From the NCBI GenBank assembly GCA_030749725.1, contig JASMJM010000031.1, forward strand, positions 1 through 52,545: a stretch of 52,545 bases of DNA, in the 5' to 3' direction. Every line of letters starts with the position of its first letter. The stretch's first letter is position 1. This document shows positions 36,960 through 46,430 of this stretch, in pieces. Origin of the DNA: Pseudomonadales bacterium (GTDB taxonomy: Bacteria > Pseudomonadota > Gammaproteobacteria > Pseudomonadales > Azotimanducaceae). Under the pieces are notes generated by a model that worked only from the letters and a program-made list of their open reading frames with translations, was not told the DNA's origin and made no database searches. Position numbers and translations under genes: made by a program.

Positions 36960-38939
36960 ATGTTTGGCTTTCTAAAGAGCGGAACGAATGCATTGCTGGG
37001 GTTGGATATCAGCTCAACCACCATCAAGTTGCTGGAACTGAGTAAATCCGGTCCCGACTCCAAGTATCACCCATTAGGCAGCGGTAATACCCAGAGCGTG
37101 ACGGTCATTGAAGCAGGAGATCGAACACGCGTTATCGTGGCCATGACGGAACTGGTGGCCTATAACGCTTACGTTGAAGGCAATACCCTTTATGTTCTTG
37201 TTGGGAAGGAAGATGTCGCAGGCTTTGTGGAGGAAAGCCCGGATGCCATTGTCGCAGAGTCTGAAGCCGAAGAAGAGATGGTCGACGCAGAGGAACAAAT
37301 CGGTGTGACATCCGTAACCGATATCGATTTTCGCCGAGGAGAACAGGGAGAGGGCAGGGTTATCGTAACACTGTCTGATCCCGGTATCGGTGTGGATATT
37401 TCCAGCGAAGGCGGCAAAATCATGGTGGAATTTTCCAATACTCAGCTGCCACGGGCTCTGCAACGCCGTCTGGATGTAACCGATTTTGCGACCCCGGTGC
37501 TGATCGTGGATGCCCTGCCTGAGGCGGGAAACACGATTCTCACCATTGAACCAACCGGTGACTATGACTATCTGGCATACCAGGCGGACAATGTGTTTAC
37601 CCTTGAAGTCAAGCCAATGTCTGCCGATGAGCTGGCGAGCGCAAGAGATATGGCTTTCCGATTCACCGGAGAAAAGCTGTCCTTCAATTTCCAGGATATC
37701 GAAGCTCGAGCCGTTCTGCAGCTGATCGCGGATGTTACGGATATGAATCTGGTTGCCAGCGACACGGTCGCCGGTCGCATCACACTGCGATTGAGAAACG
37801 TGCCGGTAGATCAGGCCCTGGATATCATCATGAAAACCATGGGTCTTGCCAAAAGAGAGATCGGCAACGTTTTGATGGTGGCACCGGCGGCAGAACTGGC
37901 CGCTCGCGAGAAGATGGAGATGGAGAGCCAACAGCAGATTTCGGAGCTGGCGCCTCTTAGAACCGAATTCATTGAGGTGCGCTATGCCAATGCGGCTACG
38001 ATATTTGGTCTGTTTGAGTCCGGTGGTGAATCCGATGGTGTTGTTTCAAGTCGCGGCAATGTGATCGTCGATGAGCGCACTAATTCAATCATACTCACAG
38101 AGACCAGAGAGAAGATCAATCAATTCCGGGCTGTGCTGGAGAAGCTGGATGTGCCTGTCAGGCAGGTGCTCATAGAAGCCCGCATAGTGACAGCCAGTTC
38201 CAATTTCAGCGAATCCCTTGGAGTGAGCTGGGGTGGTCTCGGTTTCGGAACCTACAATGACGATACCATCGCTACCAGCGTCGGCAGCAGCCTGACAACG
38301 CTCGGCGAGATCAGAGACGCGGATGAAGAGGGGATTACTTTCACCAGTCCCGATCACCTGATCGTAGACCTCGGAATCGGTGCTGAGACTGCCACCTCCG
38401 TCGCCGTCGGTCTGCTGAAGGAAAACTACCTGCTGGAACTGGAGCTGTCCGCGTTGGTATCGGAAGGCCATGCCGAGGTGATTGCGCGTCCCAAGGTGAT
38501 CACCGCAGATAAACAACAGGCGGTGATTTCATCCGGCGTAGAAATCCCCTATCAGGAAGCTTCCTCCAGTGGCGCGACCTCGACTCAGTTCAAATCGGCC
38601 ACGCTCTCTCTGGATGTCAAACCGCAGATTACGCCGGACGACCGCATCATCATGGAACTGAATGTAACGCAGAATACGGTCGGTGCGGTATTCAACGGAG
38701 TGCCCAGCATTAATACCAACTCGATTCAAACACAGGTGTTGGTGCATAACGGTGAGACCATCGTCCTGGGTGGAATCTTCACTACCCAGGTTACGGAGTC
38801 GACCACAAAGACGCCCTTCTTTGGCGATCTTCCCTACGTAGGCAGGTTCTTCAGAAGGACGACCGAATCTGACGACAAGCAGGAACTGCTCATCTTTATC
38901 ACGCCGAGGTTGATTCGGGAATCACTGACGAGTCGATAG
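36960..38939 (+). CDS. PilM-PilQ chimeric protein (secretin body fused to PilM N-terminus)
   Basis: A 659-residue open frame. Residues 1 to about 33 (MFGFLKSGTNALLGLDISST and onward) are the start of PilM, the cytosolic actin-like pilus protein. From about residue 40 it is PilQ: the end of the first AMIN domain (GNTQSVTVIEAGDRTR), a second AMIN domain (about 117-215), an STN domain (about 235-300) and the secretin domain, closing TPFFGDLPYVGRFFRR and LLIFITPRLI. The PilQ signal peptide is gone, as are the rest of PilM and all of PilN, PilO and PilP. AGGAAAA precedes the ATG. aroK follows 81 bases later, as it does after intact pilQ. Export of the secretin part is unlikely. Confidence 0.85.
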   Translation: MFGFLKSGTNALLGLDISSTTIKLLELSKSGPDSKYHPLGSGNTQSVTVIEAGDRTRVIVAMTELVAYNAYVEGNTLYVLVGKEDVAGFVEESPDAIVAESEAEEEMVDAEEQIGVTSVTDIDFRRGEQGEGRVIVTLSDPGIGVDISSEGGKIMVEFSNTQLPRALQRRLDVTDFATPVLIVDALPEAGNTILTIEPTGDYDYLAYQADNVFTLEVKPMSADELASARDMAFRFTGEKLSFNFQDIEARAVLQLIADVTDMNLVASDTVAGRITLRLRNVPVDQALDIIMKTMGLAKREIGNVLMVAPAAELAAREKMEMESQQQISELAPLRTEFIEVRYANAATIFGLFESGGESDGVVSSRGNVIVDERTNSIILTETREKINQFRAVLEKLDVPVRQVLIEARIVTASSNFSESLGVSWGGLGFGTYNDDTIATSVGSSLTTLGEIRDADEEGITFTSPDHLIVDLGIGAETATSVAVGLLKENYLLELELSALVSEGHAEVIARPKVITADKQQAVISSGVEIPYQEASSSGATSTQFKSATLSLDVKPQITPDDRIIMELNVTQNTVGAVFNGVPSINTNSIQTQVLVHNGETIVLGGIFTTQVTESTTKTPFFGDLPYVGRFFRRTTESDDKQELLIFITPRLIRESLTSR

Positions 38940-39020
38940 CCAGCGAACCGGGCCACGAAATTGTGGCACAGCACACTGAGTCAAGCTGGTGACCAAACCG
39001 ATTCCAGCCACATTTAAGCA

Positions 39021-39566
39021 ATGCAGACGGCCAAGGATAGATCCAGAAATATATTTCTTGTCGGACCGATGGGAGCAGGGAAGACGACCGTCGGTCGTCT
39101 GTTGGCAGCTGAACTAGATCTCACCTTCAAAGATACAGACCATGAGATTGAAGAGCGCACGGGAGCGAATATCCCGTGGATCTTCGATGTCGAGGGCGAG
39201 GAGGGTTTTCGAGCACGGGAGAGAGTTGTCATCGAAGAGCTGACCAGGTTCCCGGGGGTGCTGCTCTCTACCGGGGGCGGTTCGGTTCTGCTGGAGGAGA
39301 ACCGAAAGTGTCTGCAGTCCAGAGGTACCGTGATCTTCCTCGACACTACGGTGGAGTTGCAGTTGGAGAGGACCAGAAAGGATAAGAACAGGCCTTTGTT
39401 GCAGATCGAAAATCCCCGTGGTGCGCTAACCGAAATGAAAAATGCCAGAGATCCGCTGTACGATGAAGTTGCCGATTTGAAGGTTTTCGCAGGTGACAGC
39501 GGCGGGCGCAGGACAGTCACTGAAATATTGAGGAGACTGATGGATGAGGGATACATCAGAGATTGA
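39021..39566 (+). CDS. aroK: Shikimate kinase
   Basis: A 181-residue enzyme that phosphorylates shikimate at O3 with ATP. Walker A is GPMGAGKTTVGR (about 14-25), shikimate contacts include DTDHEIEERTG and the GGG of STGGGSV, and the lid region has RDPLYDEVADL. aroB starts nine bases after its stop, the standard pilQ-aroK-aroB order. Confidence 0.97.
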   Translation: MQTAKDRSRNIFLVGPMGAGKTTVGRLLAAELDLTFKDTDHEIEERTGANIPWIFDVEGEEGFRARERVVIEELTRFPGVLLSTGGGSVLLEENRKCLQSRGTVIFLDTTVELQLERTRKDKNRPLLQIENPRGALTEMKNARDPLYDEVADLKVFAGDSGGRRTVTEILRRLMDEGYIRD

Positions 39567-39575
39567 TCCGGGCTG

Positions 39576-40667
39576 ATGGAGATCATCGAACTCGACTTGG
39601 GTGCCGACTCCTATCCGATCTATATCGGACATGGGATTCTTGTCGATGGCGAGCTGTTGCGTTCGCATATCCGTTCCAGTCAGGTATTTATAGTCAGTAA
39701 CGAAACCGTCGGTCCTCTCTATCGGCAGCGAGTGGTGGATTCTCTGGCTGGGTTTCAGGTGGATAGCGTGGATCTGCCGGACGGTGAAGCGTTCAAGAAC
39801 CTGGAAACCTTGAACCGTATCTTCACCAGCTTGCTCGAAAAAAAACACAATCGTAGCAGCACGCTGATTGCCATCGGCGGCGGCGTGGTCGGGGATACGG
39901 CAGGTTTTGCAGCCGCCTGCTATCAACGGGGTATCGATCTGATTCAGATACCCACCTCACTTTTGTCCCAAGTAGATGCTTCAGTGGGAGGAAAGACAGC
40001 AGTTAATCATTCGCTGGGAAAAAACATGATCGGCGCCTTCTACCAGCCCAAGTGTGTGATCGTCGATATAGAGACGCTGAATACGCTGCCGAGAAGAGAG
40101 TTTGTCGCGGGTCTTGCGGAAGTCATCAAACACGGCGTGATCAGAGACCTGCAGTTCTTCCAGTGGCTGGAAACCAATCTGGATCCCGTATTGAATCTCG
40201 AAATGGATTCTCTCAGCTATTTGGTCAAGAGAAATTGTCAGATCAAAGCGGAAGTCGTCTGCGCAGATGAAAAGGAGCGAGGCATACGAGCTCTTTTGAA
40301 CCTAGGACACACGTTTGGCCATGCCGTCGAAACGGCCATGGGATATGGCAATTGGCTGCATGGAGAAGCTGTCGCCGCGGGGATGGTAATGGCTGCAGAT
40401 CTATCCGCCAGAATGGGTCGGCTGCCAGGGCAGGAGTGCAGACGAGTCAAGAATCTGGTGGCGAAGGCAGGCCTGCCGGTATCACCTCCAGCGGAGATCG
40501 AAGCGCCGCGATACCAGGAATTGATGCAGGTGGATAAAAAAGCCGTAGACGGGACGGTAAGATTTGTCCTGCTGGACGCGATCGGCACAGCATCGCTGGT
40601 GGACAACGTAGATGAGGAGCTGTTGCTGCAGACTTTGGCTGCCGGGACGGCTCTTTGTGAAGTTTAG
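39576..40667 (+). CDS. aroB: 3-dehydroquinate synthase
   Basis: A 363-residue NAD- and metal-dependent enzyme that converts DAHP to 3-dehydroquinate. The NAD-binding GGGVVGDTAGFAAA (about 103-116), the substrate region VDASVGGKTAVNH and the metal ligands in LNLGHTFGHAVE and NWLHGEAVA are present. It is coupled to aroK with a nine-base gap. The damX-type gene that commonly follows is absent, replaced by a short open frame and a large lipoprotein gene. Confidence 0.97.
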   Translation: MEIIELDLGADSYPIYIGHGILVDGELLRSHIRSSQVFIVSNETVGPLYRQRVVDSLAGFQVDSVDLPDGEAFKNLETLNRIFTSLLEKKHNRSSTLIAIGGGVVGDTAGFAAACYQRGIDLIQIPTSLLSQVDASVGGKTAVNHSLGKNMIGAFYQPKCVIVDIETLNTLPRREFVAGLAEVIKHGVIRDLQFFQWLETNLDPVLNLEMDSLSYLVKRNCQIKAEVVCADEKERGIRALLNLGHTFGHAVETAMGYGNWLHGEAVAAGMVMAADLSARMGRLPGQECRRVKNLVAKAGLPVSPPAEIEAPRYQELMQVDKKAVDGTVRFVLLDAIGTASLVDNVDEELLLQTLAAGTALCEV

Positions 40668-40685
40668 CGACGACAGGGGAAGGCA

Positions 40686-40820
40686 GTGAGATTCTACCCG
40701 ATACCGGCAACCGTTAGTCGCAATCTGCATGAGATTGAACGCGCGATGGCGCACACTCATGCGGATCATACGAGGATGGAATGGCGGCGCCAGGGGTTGA
40801 AACCGGAACTACTCAAATAA
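40686..40820 (+). CDS. Possible 44-residue small protein after aroB
   Basis: A GTG-started frame preceded by GGGGAAGG, beginning MRFYPIPATVSRNLHEIERA and ending GLKPELLK. The product is basic and histidine-rich in its middle (AHTHADHTR). No family is recognised. It starts 18 bases after aroB and may be cotranscribed; it could equally be the scar of a lost gene. Confidence 0.3.
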   Translation: MRFYPIPATVSRNLHEIERAMAHTHADHTRMEWRRQGLKPELLK

Positions 40821-40973
40821 TTAACCTGATACGAGCTTTTGTTCACGTTATGTAGTAACTTGTTATGTTAAGGACATGATTTTTATTGATATTTTTAGTC
40901 AGTTCTTTTAAGGTTCTGATTTAGCGAGACCCGATTAGCCGGTGGAACCTGTGGGTATGTCGAGGAGAACAGA

Positions 40974-41621
40974 ATGAAGCAACCATCTCCCCTCAAGATA
41001 GCGCTTGTAGTGCTTCTCAGTTGGGTACTGGCCGCCTGTGGCGGCGGAGCTGGCGGCGGAGCTGGCGGTTTCGGTGAGACAGAGGAGGAACCCGTCGTCG
41101 ATCCGAGCACTAATCTGATTCTCACGCTGACACTGGTAGATGTCCTGGGCGAGCCGATAGATCCCCCCAATCTTGATGCCGATACGCCCGGTACACTGAA
41201 GGCGACTGTAACTAATGGCGAGGTGGAAGGTGTGATCGTCCTATTTGCCACAGATCTCGGCGATCTGTTTCCCGCCAGCGGCTTAACCGACATCAACGGT
41301 GTGACCACCGCATCCCTTACCGCGGGTTCGACCCCGGGTGCCGGGCAGGCCACTGCCACCATCCAGGTCGATGGTCAGTCATTCGATTCAGATTCGTTGA
41401 CCTTCTCCACCCTCGGTAACGCCGGCGATACCGACATCACGTTGACCCTTACATTCACGGATGCGACGCCGGGCGATGAAGCCAATATAGTCACCAATTC
41501 AGAACCGGGCACCTTGGACATCCTGGTTGCAGACGCAGCGGGGACCCCACTGCCCAACCGCACTATGGATGTGACCACCAACCCTGGGAGTACTGGCAAC
41601 GGTTGCCTGTCCGGCACTTGA
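40974..41621 (+). CDS. N-terminal part of a large Ig-like lipoprotein (frameshifted)
   Basis: 215 residues. A lipoprotein signal with lipobox LAAC and glycine-rich linker (CGGGAGGGAGG) leads into beta-sandwich Ig-like domains rich in Thr, Asp and Gly, with phrases such as GVTTASLTAG typical of Big_1 (invasin-type) domains. AGGAGA precedes the ATG. The frame stops at 41621, but the +1 frame continues the same protein from about 41584 (LGVLATVACPALEADGEDTL), so the gene is broken by a single-base shift near 41578-41584. Predicted surface lipoprotein; its partner is unknown. Confidence 0.85.
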   Translation: MKQPSPLKIALVVLLSWVLAACGGGAGGGAGGFGETEEEPVVDPSTNLILTLTLVDVLGEPIDPPNLDADTPGTLKATVTNGEVEGVIVLFATDLGDLFPASGLTDINGVTTASLTAGSTPGAGQATATIQVDGQSFDSDSLTFSTLGNAGDTDITLTLTFTDATPGDEANIVTNSEPGTLDILVADAAGTPLPNRTMDVTTNPGSTGNGCLSGT

Positions 41622-41682
41622 GGCCGATGGGGAGGACACCCTGACGGCGGTCACTGAAGCCGATGGCAGGGTCTCCCTGGAA

Positions 41683-44600
41683 GTGTGCGGCTATACCGGC
41701 ATCGGCACCGGTGATATCACGGTGACGGTTGATAATAACTCCGAGTCCGTTCAATTTGATGTGGGGGTGGATGGGTTGCAGCTCGGGTATCTCCTGAGGC
41801 AATCCATTGTGGGCGAAAGAATCGAAATAGGAGCGTTAGTTGGTATTACTGCTGCAAGCGTGGATATTGCTCGGCCTGTTGTTGTAGAAGACAGTTTGGG
41901 AGTCGTTCTGGTGGATGGCGTCGATTACAAGGTCACTGCGGATGGTAGTGGCATCACATGCATTGGCGGCACGGAGTGTATTGAGGGTGCCTCACTAACC
42001 GTCAGTTACGAATCCTCCGGGTCTCCTATAGTGGACGAAATAGTCGTGATAGGACCGTTACTTGGTACTACCGCCGGGACCGTAGATATCACTAACTCTG
42101 TTACCGTTCAAAGCGGTTCGCTCACGCTGGTGGAAGCCACTGACTACACCCTAACCGCGGACGGGTCTGGAATCACGTGCGTAGTTACCTCAACAGAGTG
42201 TATAGAAGGTGCTTCCCTGACCATCAGTTACGAGAATCTAACCCCCGGTTTTACTGCTGAATTATTGACCGTTTCTGTAGATCCCCTCTCTGCCGGGGGG
42301 GTCTCCAAGGTAACCGTCTCGGTGCTGGATCAGGCTCAGAATGCCATACCGAATATCGATATTACCTTCACCAGCAACTGCGCAGAGACGATCGATCCCG
42401 ATACCGAGGAAGCGGAAGCGCTGATCAGCGAGAGCATCACATCTGACACGGCCGCGGCGACCCTAGGCGATGCAGTGGCCACCTACCAGGCCAACGGTTG
42501 TGTCGGCACTGACGTGATTACTGCCACCGAAACAAGCAGTGGCGCTACAGCGACCGGAACGATCGAGGTGCTGCCGGCACAGATCGGCTCGATCAGATTC
42601 GATTCCGTAGTGGTGGATCCCGATGATCCTGCGGTTACCAGCATCCAGATCAAAGAATCTGGCGGGATCGACCGGGGTAATGTAGTTTTTCAAGTGCTGG
42701 ATGTATTTGGCGATCCAGCTCCCGATCAGAATGTGCAATTCGAACTCACGTCGAACGTCGGCGGCCTCTCGTTGGTTGACAATGAAGGCTTGACTGATCC
42801 TCTCGGCCTAGTCAGCGCCACGGTGGCAGCGGGGTTTATTCCGACCACAGTCAGAGTGAGGGCCAGCCTGGATGTGGATACCGATGACGATGGGGTGACG
42901 GATACCACCCTGGTAATACTGTCGGAACTGCTGACGGTCAATACCGGCATCCCCGATCAGAACAGCATGTCTATTTCCAGCAGTGTGCAGAACATAGAAG
43001 GCAATGGATTGGATGGGCTGACCACCAGTATCACAGTGCGCATGTCGGATGCCTTCAACAACCCGGTCACCGATGGAACTGCCGTGACCTTCAGGACGGA
43101 GCTGGCTTCCATCGAACCTGAGTGCACCACCACAGATGGCGCCTGTTCCGTGGTGTTGACCACCCAGGAGCCGCGCACGCCGCTGGATCCAAATGTTAGT
43201 TTCCAGACGCTCAATGACGGTTGTCCCGCTGCCAGGATTACCGATGAGCTTGTGACCGTATCCGCTGGTGCCGGTGAGACCAACTACAGGATGGATATCA
43301 ACGCTACCGTCGTAGTGCAGGATGTTGCCAATGCGTTTCTTACCCAAGGTCTTGGCAGTGATTACACCGTGGATACGGACGGCGGCGGCATCACCTGTCG
43401 TAGTCTCGCCTGTGACAACCCTCCCGCGGTGACCGTTCTACAGGTGACCTATAACCGCTTGTGGCTGGATGAGGATCCATACGATATCGTGGATGAGCCA
43501 ATCCTGATAGCGGCCTTAGCCGGCACGACCGTGGAAACCGTGGATACAGACACTGTCGTTGTGGTAACGGATGCTTCGGACAGGACTCTGGTACAAGCGG
43601 TCGATTATAACGTAACCACGACCGGCATAACCTGTATTGCTACCTCCACTGAATGTGTGGACGGCGTGACCCTGTCGATCAGTTACGACAAGGAATTCGT
43701 CGGCGACAAGACCCATATCATCAGCAATCCCGGTGTGTCCACGCTGCCCTTCACCAACGTCACCGGGGTGCCCTGTCGCTCCTCCGGCAGGGCCGCCACA
43801 ACCACGGCCTCCGCTTACAACTTCGGGCTGGGGCAACCCTTCGGGGCACGCTCGAGCGTTCTCGCCTATGCCTTGGGAGAGGAGAGCTTTATCGATACCA
43901 ACGGCAATGGCTTGTATGACTACGACGAGCCGTTCGTAGACCTTCCGGAAGCCTTCCTGGATAAGAACGAAGACGGTGTATTCAACAATGGTGATCCGAG
44001 CGTCGACGATTCCAGGAATCTCGCGAACCCACTCTGCTATGGTCCCACTGCTCCCATCACCAATCCGACGGAGGAGCTGAATGTTTGCTTCCAGGATGGC
44101 GGTGAGGAGGAGACCTTTATCGACTTTGGTGATGCCAGCACCCTGAACGACCGCTATGATGCCGGTAATCTGATCTACAACGGCACACTGTGCCCCAAGG
44201 ACATCAGCGATCGGACCGATACCATCCTGGATTGCCCTGGCGGCCCCTGTGAAGTCTGCGATAGCTTGCCGTGTAACGAAGACACCGATCGATATTGCAC
44301 GCGGGATCTGGTCAATATCAGGCAACAGATCAATATATTGCTGAGCGGCTCCGGCGCGGCAATCGGTAGAAGGAATGGCGCCGGTGAATTAGTCAGGTTC
44401 TTTGATATTTCGGGTACACTGGCGTCCAATCAATATACTTCGAGTTCTTCAGTGATTGCGAATGATGGCACCGTGCTTGGTGCCGGCACACTCTTCACAA
44501 TTGGCGATGCCAACTCCAATTCAGAGGTATCCCCCGGTATTGGTGAACTGGTATCGCTGACTTCAGGGTCCAGCACCATCGCGTTCGATGTCTCAGACAT

Positions 44601-44841
44601 CTACAATGGCTATCTGCCGGCCACTGCGACCTGGGGGGCCGCATCAGGCACAGACGGCTGTGTGATTCAGAACACTGCCAGCGGAGTTATAGGCAACACG
44701 GGTTCTTTGGGATTTACCCAGATTTTCCTCTCGGTAGCGCCGCCAACCAGTCCGCTAACGGGCGGTGCACCCATTACGCTAACGGTGACCACTGAGTCTG
44801 GTGGCGTAGTGAGTCAGTCTGCCGTCAGCTGTGTGTATTGA
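41683..44841 (+). CDS. C-terminal part of the large Ig-like lipoprotein (frameshifted)
   Basis: 1052 residues from the first ATG in the shifted frame; the true continuation starts near 41584. It contains several Big_1-like domains (for example [20 protein letters not shown] and [19 protein letters not shown]). Four related 60-70-residue modules are interleaved with them at about 41806-42018, 42030-42240, 43321-43460 and 43489-43694; three carry GITC and TEC/SC cysteine pairs ending in SY. A Ca-binding-like segment [14 protein letters not shown] and a cysteine-rich stretch follow near residues 745 and 840. Probably an extracellular adhesin-like protein. Together with the N-terminal part it would be about 1280 residues. 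Confidence 0.85.
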   Translation: MCGYTGIGTGDITVTVDNNSESVQFDVGVDGLQLGYLLRQSIVGERIEIGALVGITAASVDIARPVVVEDSLGVVLVDGVDYKVTADGSGITCIGGTECIEGASLTVSYESSGSPIVDEIVVIGPLLGTTAGTVDITNSVTVQSGSLTLVEATDYTLTADGSGITCVVTSTECIEGASLTISYENLTPGFTAELLTVSVDPLSAGGVSKVTVSVLDQAQNAIPNIDITFTSNCAETIDPDTEEAEALISESITSDTAAATLGDAVATYQANGCVGTDVITATETSSGATATGTIEVLPAQIGSIRFDSVVVDPDDPAVTSIQIKESGGIDRGNVVFQVLDVFGDPAPDQNVQFELTSNVGGLSLVDNEGLTDPLGLVSATVAAGFIPTTVRVRASLDVDTDDDGVTDTTLVILSELLTVNTGIPDQNSMSISSSVQNIEGNGLDGLTTSITVRMSDAFNNPVTDGTAVTFRTELASIEPECTTTDGACSVVLTTQEPRTPLDPNVSFQTLNDGCPAARITDELVTVSAGAGETNYRMDINATVVVQDVANAFLTQGLGSDYTVDTDGGGITCRSLACDNPPAVTVLQVTYNRLWLDEDPYDIVDEPILIAALAGTTVETVDTDTVVVVTDASDRTLVQAVDYNVTTTGITCIATSTECVDGVTLSISYDKEFVGDKTHIISNPGVSTLPFTNVTGVPCRSSGRAATTTASAYNFGLGQPFGARSSVLAYALGEESFIDTNGNGLYDYDEPFVDLPEAFLDKNEDGVFNNGDPSVDDSRNLANPLCYGPTAPITNPTEELNVCFQDGGEEETFIDFGDASTLNDRYDAGNLIYNGTLCPKDISDRTDTILDCPGGPCEVCDSLPCNEDTDRYCTRDLVNIRQQINILLSGSGAAIGRRNGAGELVRFFDISGTLASNQYTSSSSVIANDGTVLGAGTLFTIGDANSNSEVSPGIGELVSLTSGSSTIAFDVSDIYNGYLPATATWGAASGTDGCVIQNTASGVIGNTGSLGFTQIFLSVAPPTSPLTGGAPITLTVTTESGGVVSQSAVSCVY

Positions 44842-44859
44842 GAGCAGTTTCGCGTAAAA

Positions 44860-44941
44860 GCAGTTTCGAGTTGCGAGTTGCGAGTAGAAGCAGTTTCGAG
44901 TTTCGAGTACGAGCAGTTGCGAGTAAAAGCGATTTCGGGGT
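44860..44941. repeat. Short low-complexity repeats after the lipoprotein gene
   Basis: Interspersed copies of AAAGCAGTTTCGAGT and GAGTTGCGAGT-type units occupy the gap between the lipoprotein gene and gltD. The copies are irregular. An open frame through them is a by-product of the repeat. Confidence 0.65.
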
Positions 44942-44950
44942 TCTGGTGAA

Positions 44951-46402
44951 TCAGGGAAGCTGGGTCGATCCCATCAACTCCAGATCGATCTCACGTGCGG
45001 CCTCGCGGCCTTCGTTGATCGCCCACACCACCAGTGACTGTCCCCGACGACAGTCCCCGGCCGCGTAAACCTTGGGAATACTCGTCTTATACTGCCCGTA
45101 GGCGGCCTGGTAGGTGCTTCGCTGATCGAGGACCAATCCCAGGGAGTCGCTGATATAGTGTTCCGGACCGAGGAACCCCATGGCTAGGAAGATCAGATCT
45201 GCCTGCCAGGTCTTCTCGGTGCCGGCTATCGTTTGTAGGTTTGTGTCGACACCCAGCGTGGTAATTCCCAGCAGCTTACCGGCACCGTCTGTAACAAACT
45301 CCTTGCCGGTAATGGAATAGACGCGAGGATCTTCACCGAATGTATGGCTGGCTTCCGCATGACCATAATCGACAGTGAATAGTATCGGAAAACGCGGCCA
45401 CGGGTTGTCCGCAGCTCTCTGCGCCGGTGGTTTAGGCAGTATCTCGAAATTGACGATCGATTTGCATCCGTGGCGAAGGGCCGTGCCGATGCAGTCAGTT
45501 CCGGTGTCGCCGCCGCCTATGACGATTACGTCCTTGTCCCTGCAGGAGATGAATTGGCCATCCGCATGGTTGGAATCCAGCAGGCTCTTGGTGTTCGACT
45601 GCAGCAATTCCATGGCGAAGTGTATGCCGGATGCGTCTCTACCTCGAATTGACATGTCGCGGGGGATGGTGGCGCCCGTGGTCAGCAGTAAGGCGTCGTT
45701 TTTCTCTAACAGTTCTGCAACGTCGACGCCAGTGTCGCCACGGCCGCCAACGTCGGCGTTGACGATAAACCGGACACCTTCTGCACGCAGTAGCTCGACC
45801 CGTCTCGTCACCACGGACTTATCCAGCTTCATATTGGGAATGCCGTACATCAGCAGGCCGCCGACACGATCTGCCCTTTCATAGACGGTAACGTCGTGTC
45901 CCACACTGTTAAGTTGTGCTGCAGCCGCCAGACCGGCCGGCCCCGAACCGACGACGGCGACTGACTTGCCGGTGCGTGCACCGGGTGGATTGGCAACGAC
46001 CCAACCTTCGTCGAAACCTCGATCGATGATGGCACATTCCATGTTCTTGATGGTCACCGGGTCTTCCGTGACACCCAGCACGCATGCACCCTCACAGGGC
46101 GCCGGACACACTCTGCCGGTAAACTCAGGGAAGTTGTTGGTTCTTTGCAGCCTGTCCAGTGCATCCTGCCAGTGGGCCTGATAAACCTGATCGTTCCACT
46201 CCGGAATCAGATTCACAATTGGACAGCCCTGATCGGATTGGCAGAATGGCACGCCGCAATCCATACAACGGGCGCTCTGCACTTGTAGATGAGTCTCTTC
46301 GTGCCCGGCAAAGATCTCTTTGAAATCGATCAACCTGTCCGCTGGTGTTCGGTACCCTTCGGCTTCACGCTCAAATTCTTTAAAGCCGGTGAGTTTACTC
46401 AT
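44951..46402 (-). CDS. gltD: Glutamate synthase small subunit
   Basis: NADPH-oxidising subunit of GOGAT, 483 residues from [11 protein letters not shown] at 46402 (the open frame adds 15 residues upstream). N-terminal iron-sulfur cysteines occur in [10 protein letters not shown] and further on in CPAPCEGAC. The FAD site is [12 protein letters not shown] and the NADPH site is [12 protein letters not shown]. It feeds electrons to GltB, encoded 28 bases upstream. With glnA it completes ammonia assimilation in this window. Confidence 0.96.
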   Translation of the reverse strand: MSKLTGFKEFEREAEGYRTPADRLIDFKEIFAGHEETHLQVQSARCMDCGVPFCQSDQGCPIVNLIPEWNDQVYQAHWQDALDRLQRTNNFPEFTGRVCPAPCEGACVLGVTEDPVTIKNMECAIIDRGFDEGWVVANPPGARTGKSVAVVGSGPAGLAAAAQLNSVGHDVTVYERADRVGGLLMYGIPNMKLDKSVVTRRVELLRAEGVRFIVNADVGGRGDTGVDVAELLEKNDALLLTTGATIPRDMSIRGRDASGIHFAMELLQSNTKSLLDSNHADGQFISCRDKDVIVIGGGDTGTDCIGTALRHGCKSIVNFEILPKPPAQRAADNPWPRFPILFTVDYGHAEASHTFGEDPRVYSITGKEFVTDGAGKLLGITTLGVDTNLQTIAGTEKTWQADLIFLAMGFLGPEHYISDSLGLVLDQRSTYQAAYGQYKTSIPKVYAAGDCRRGQSLVVWAINEGREAAREIDLELMGSTQLP

Positions 46403-46430
46403 GGTTGAAATCTCAGGAAGAAAACAGCTA

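Noticed and set aside
37074-37931. 285-codon open frame antisense to the PilQ part
   Set aside because: Shadow of the secretin gene; its composition is His/Gln-rich without any domain.
41575-41625. Programmed ribosomal frameshift in the lipoprotein gene
   Set aside because: No slippery heptamer or downstream pseudoknot can be seen; a one-base insertion or sequencing error is simpler.
43516-44325. 269-codon open frame antisense to the large lipoprotein
   Set aside because: Shadow of a long low-stop coding region; no start signal.
44838-45068. 76-codon open frame after the lipoprotein gene
   Set aside because: It consists of the low-complexity repeat and then antisense gltD sequence.
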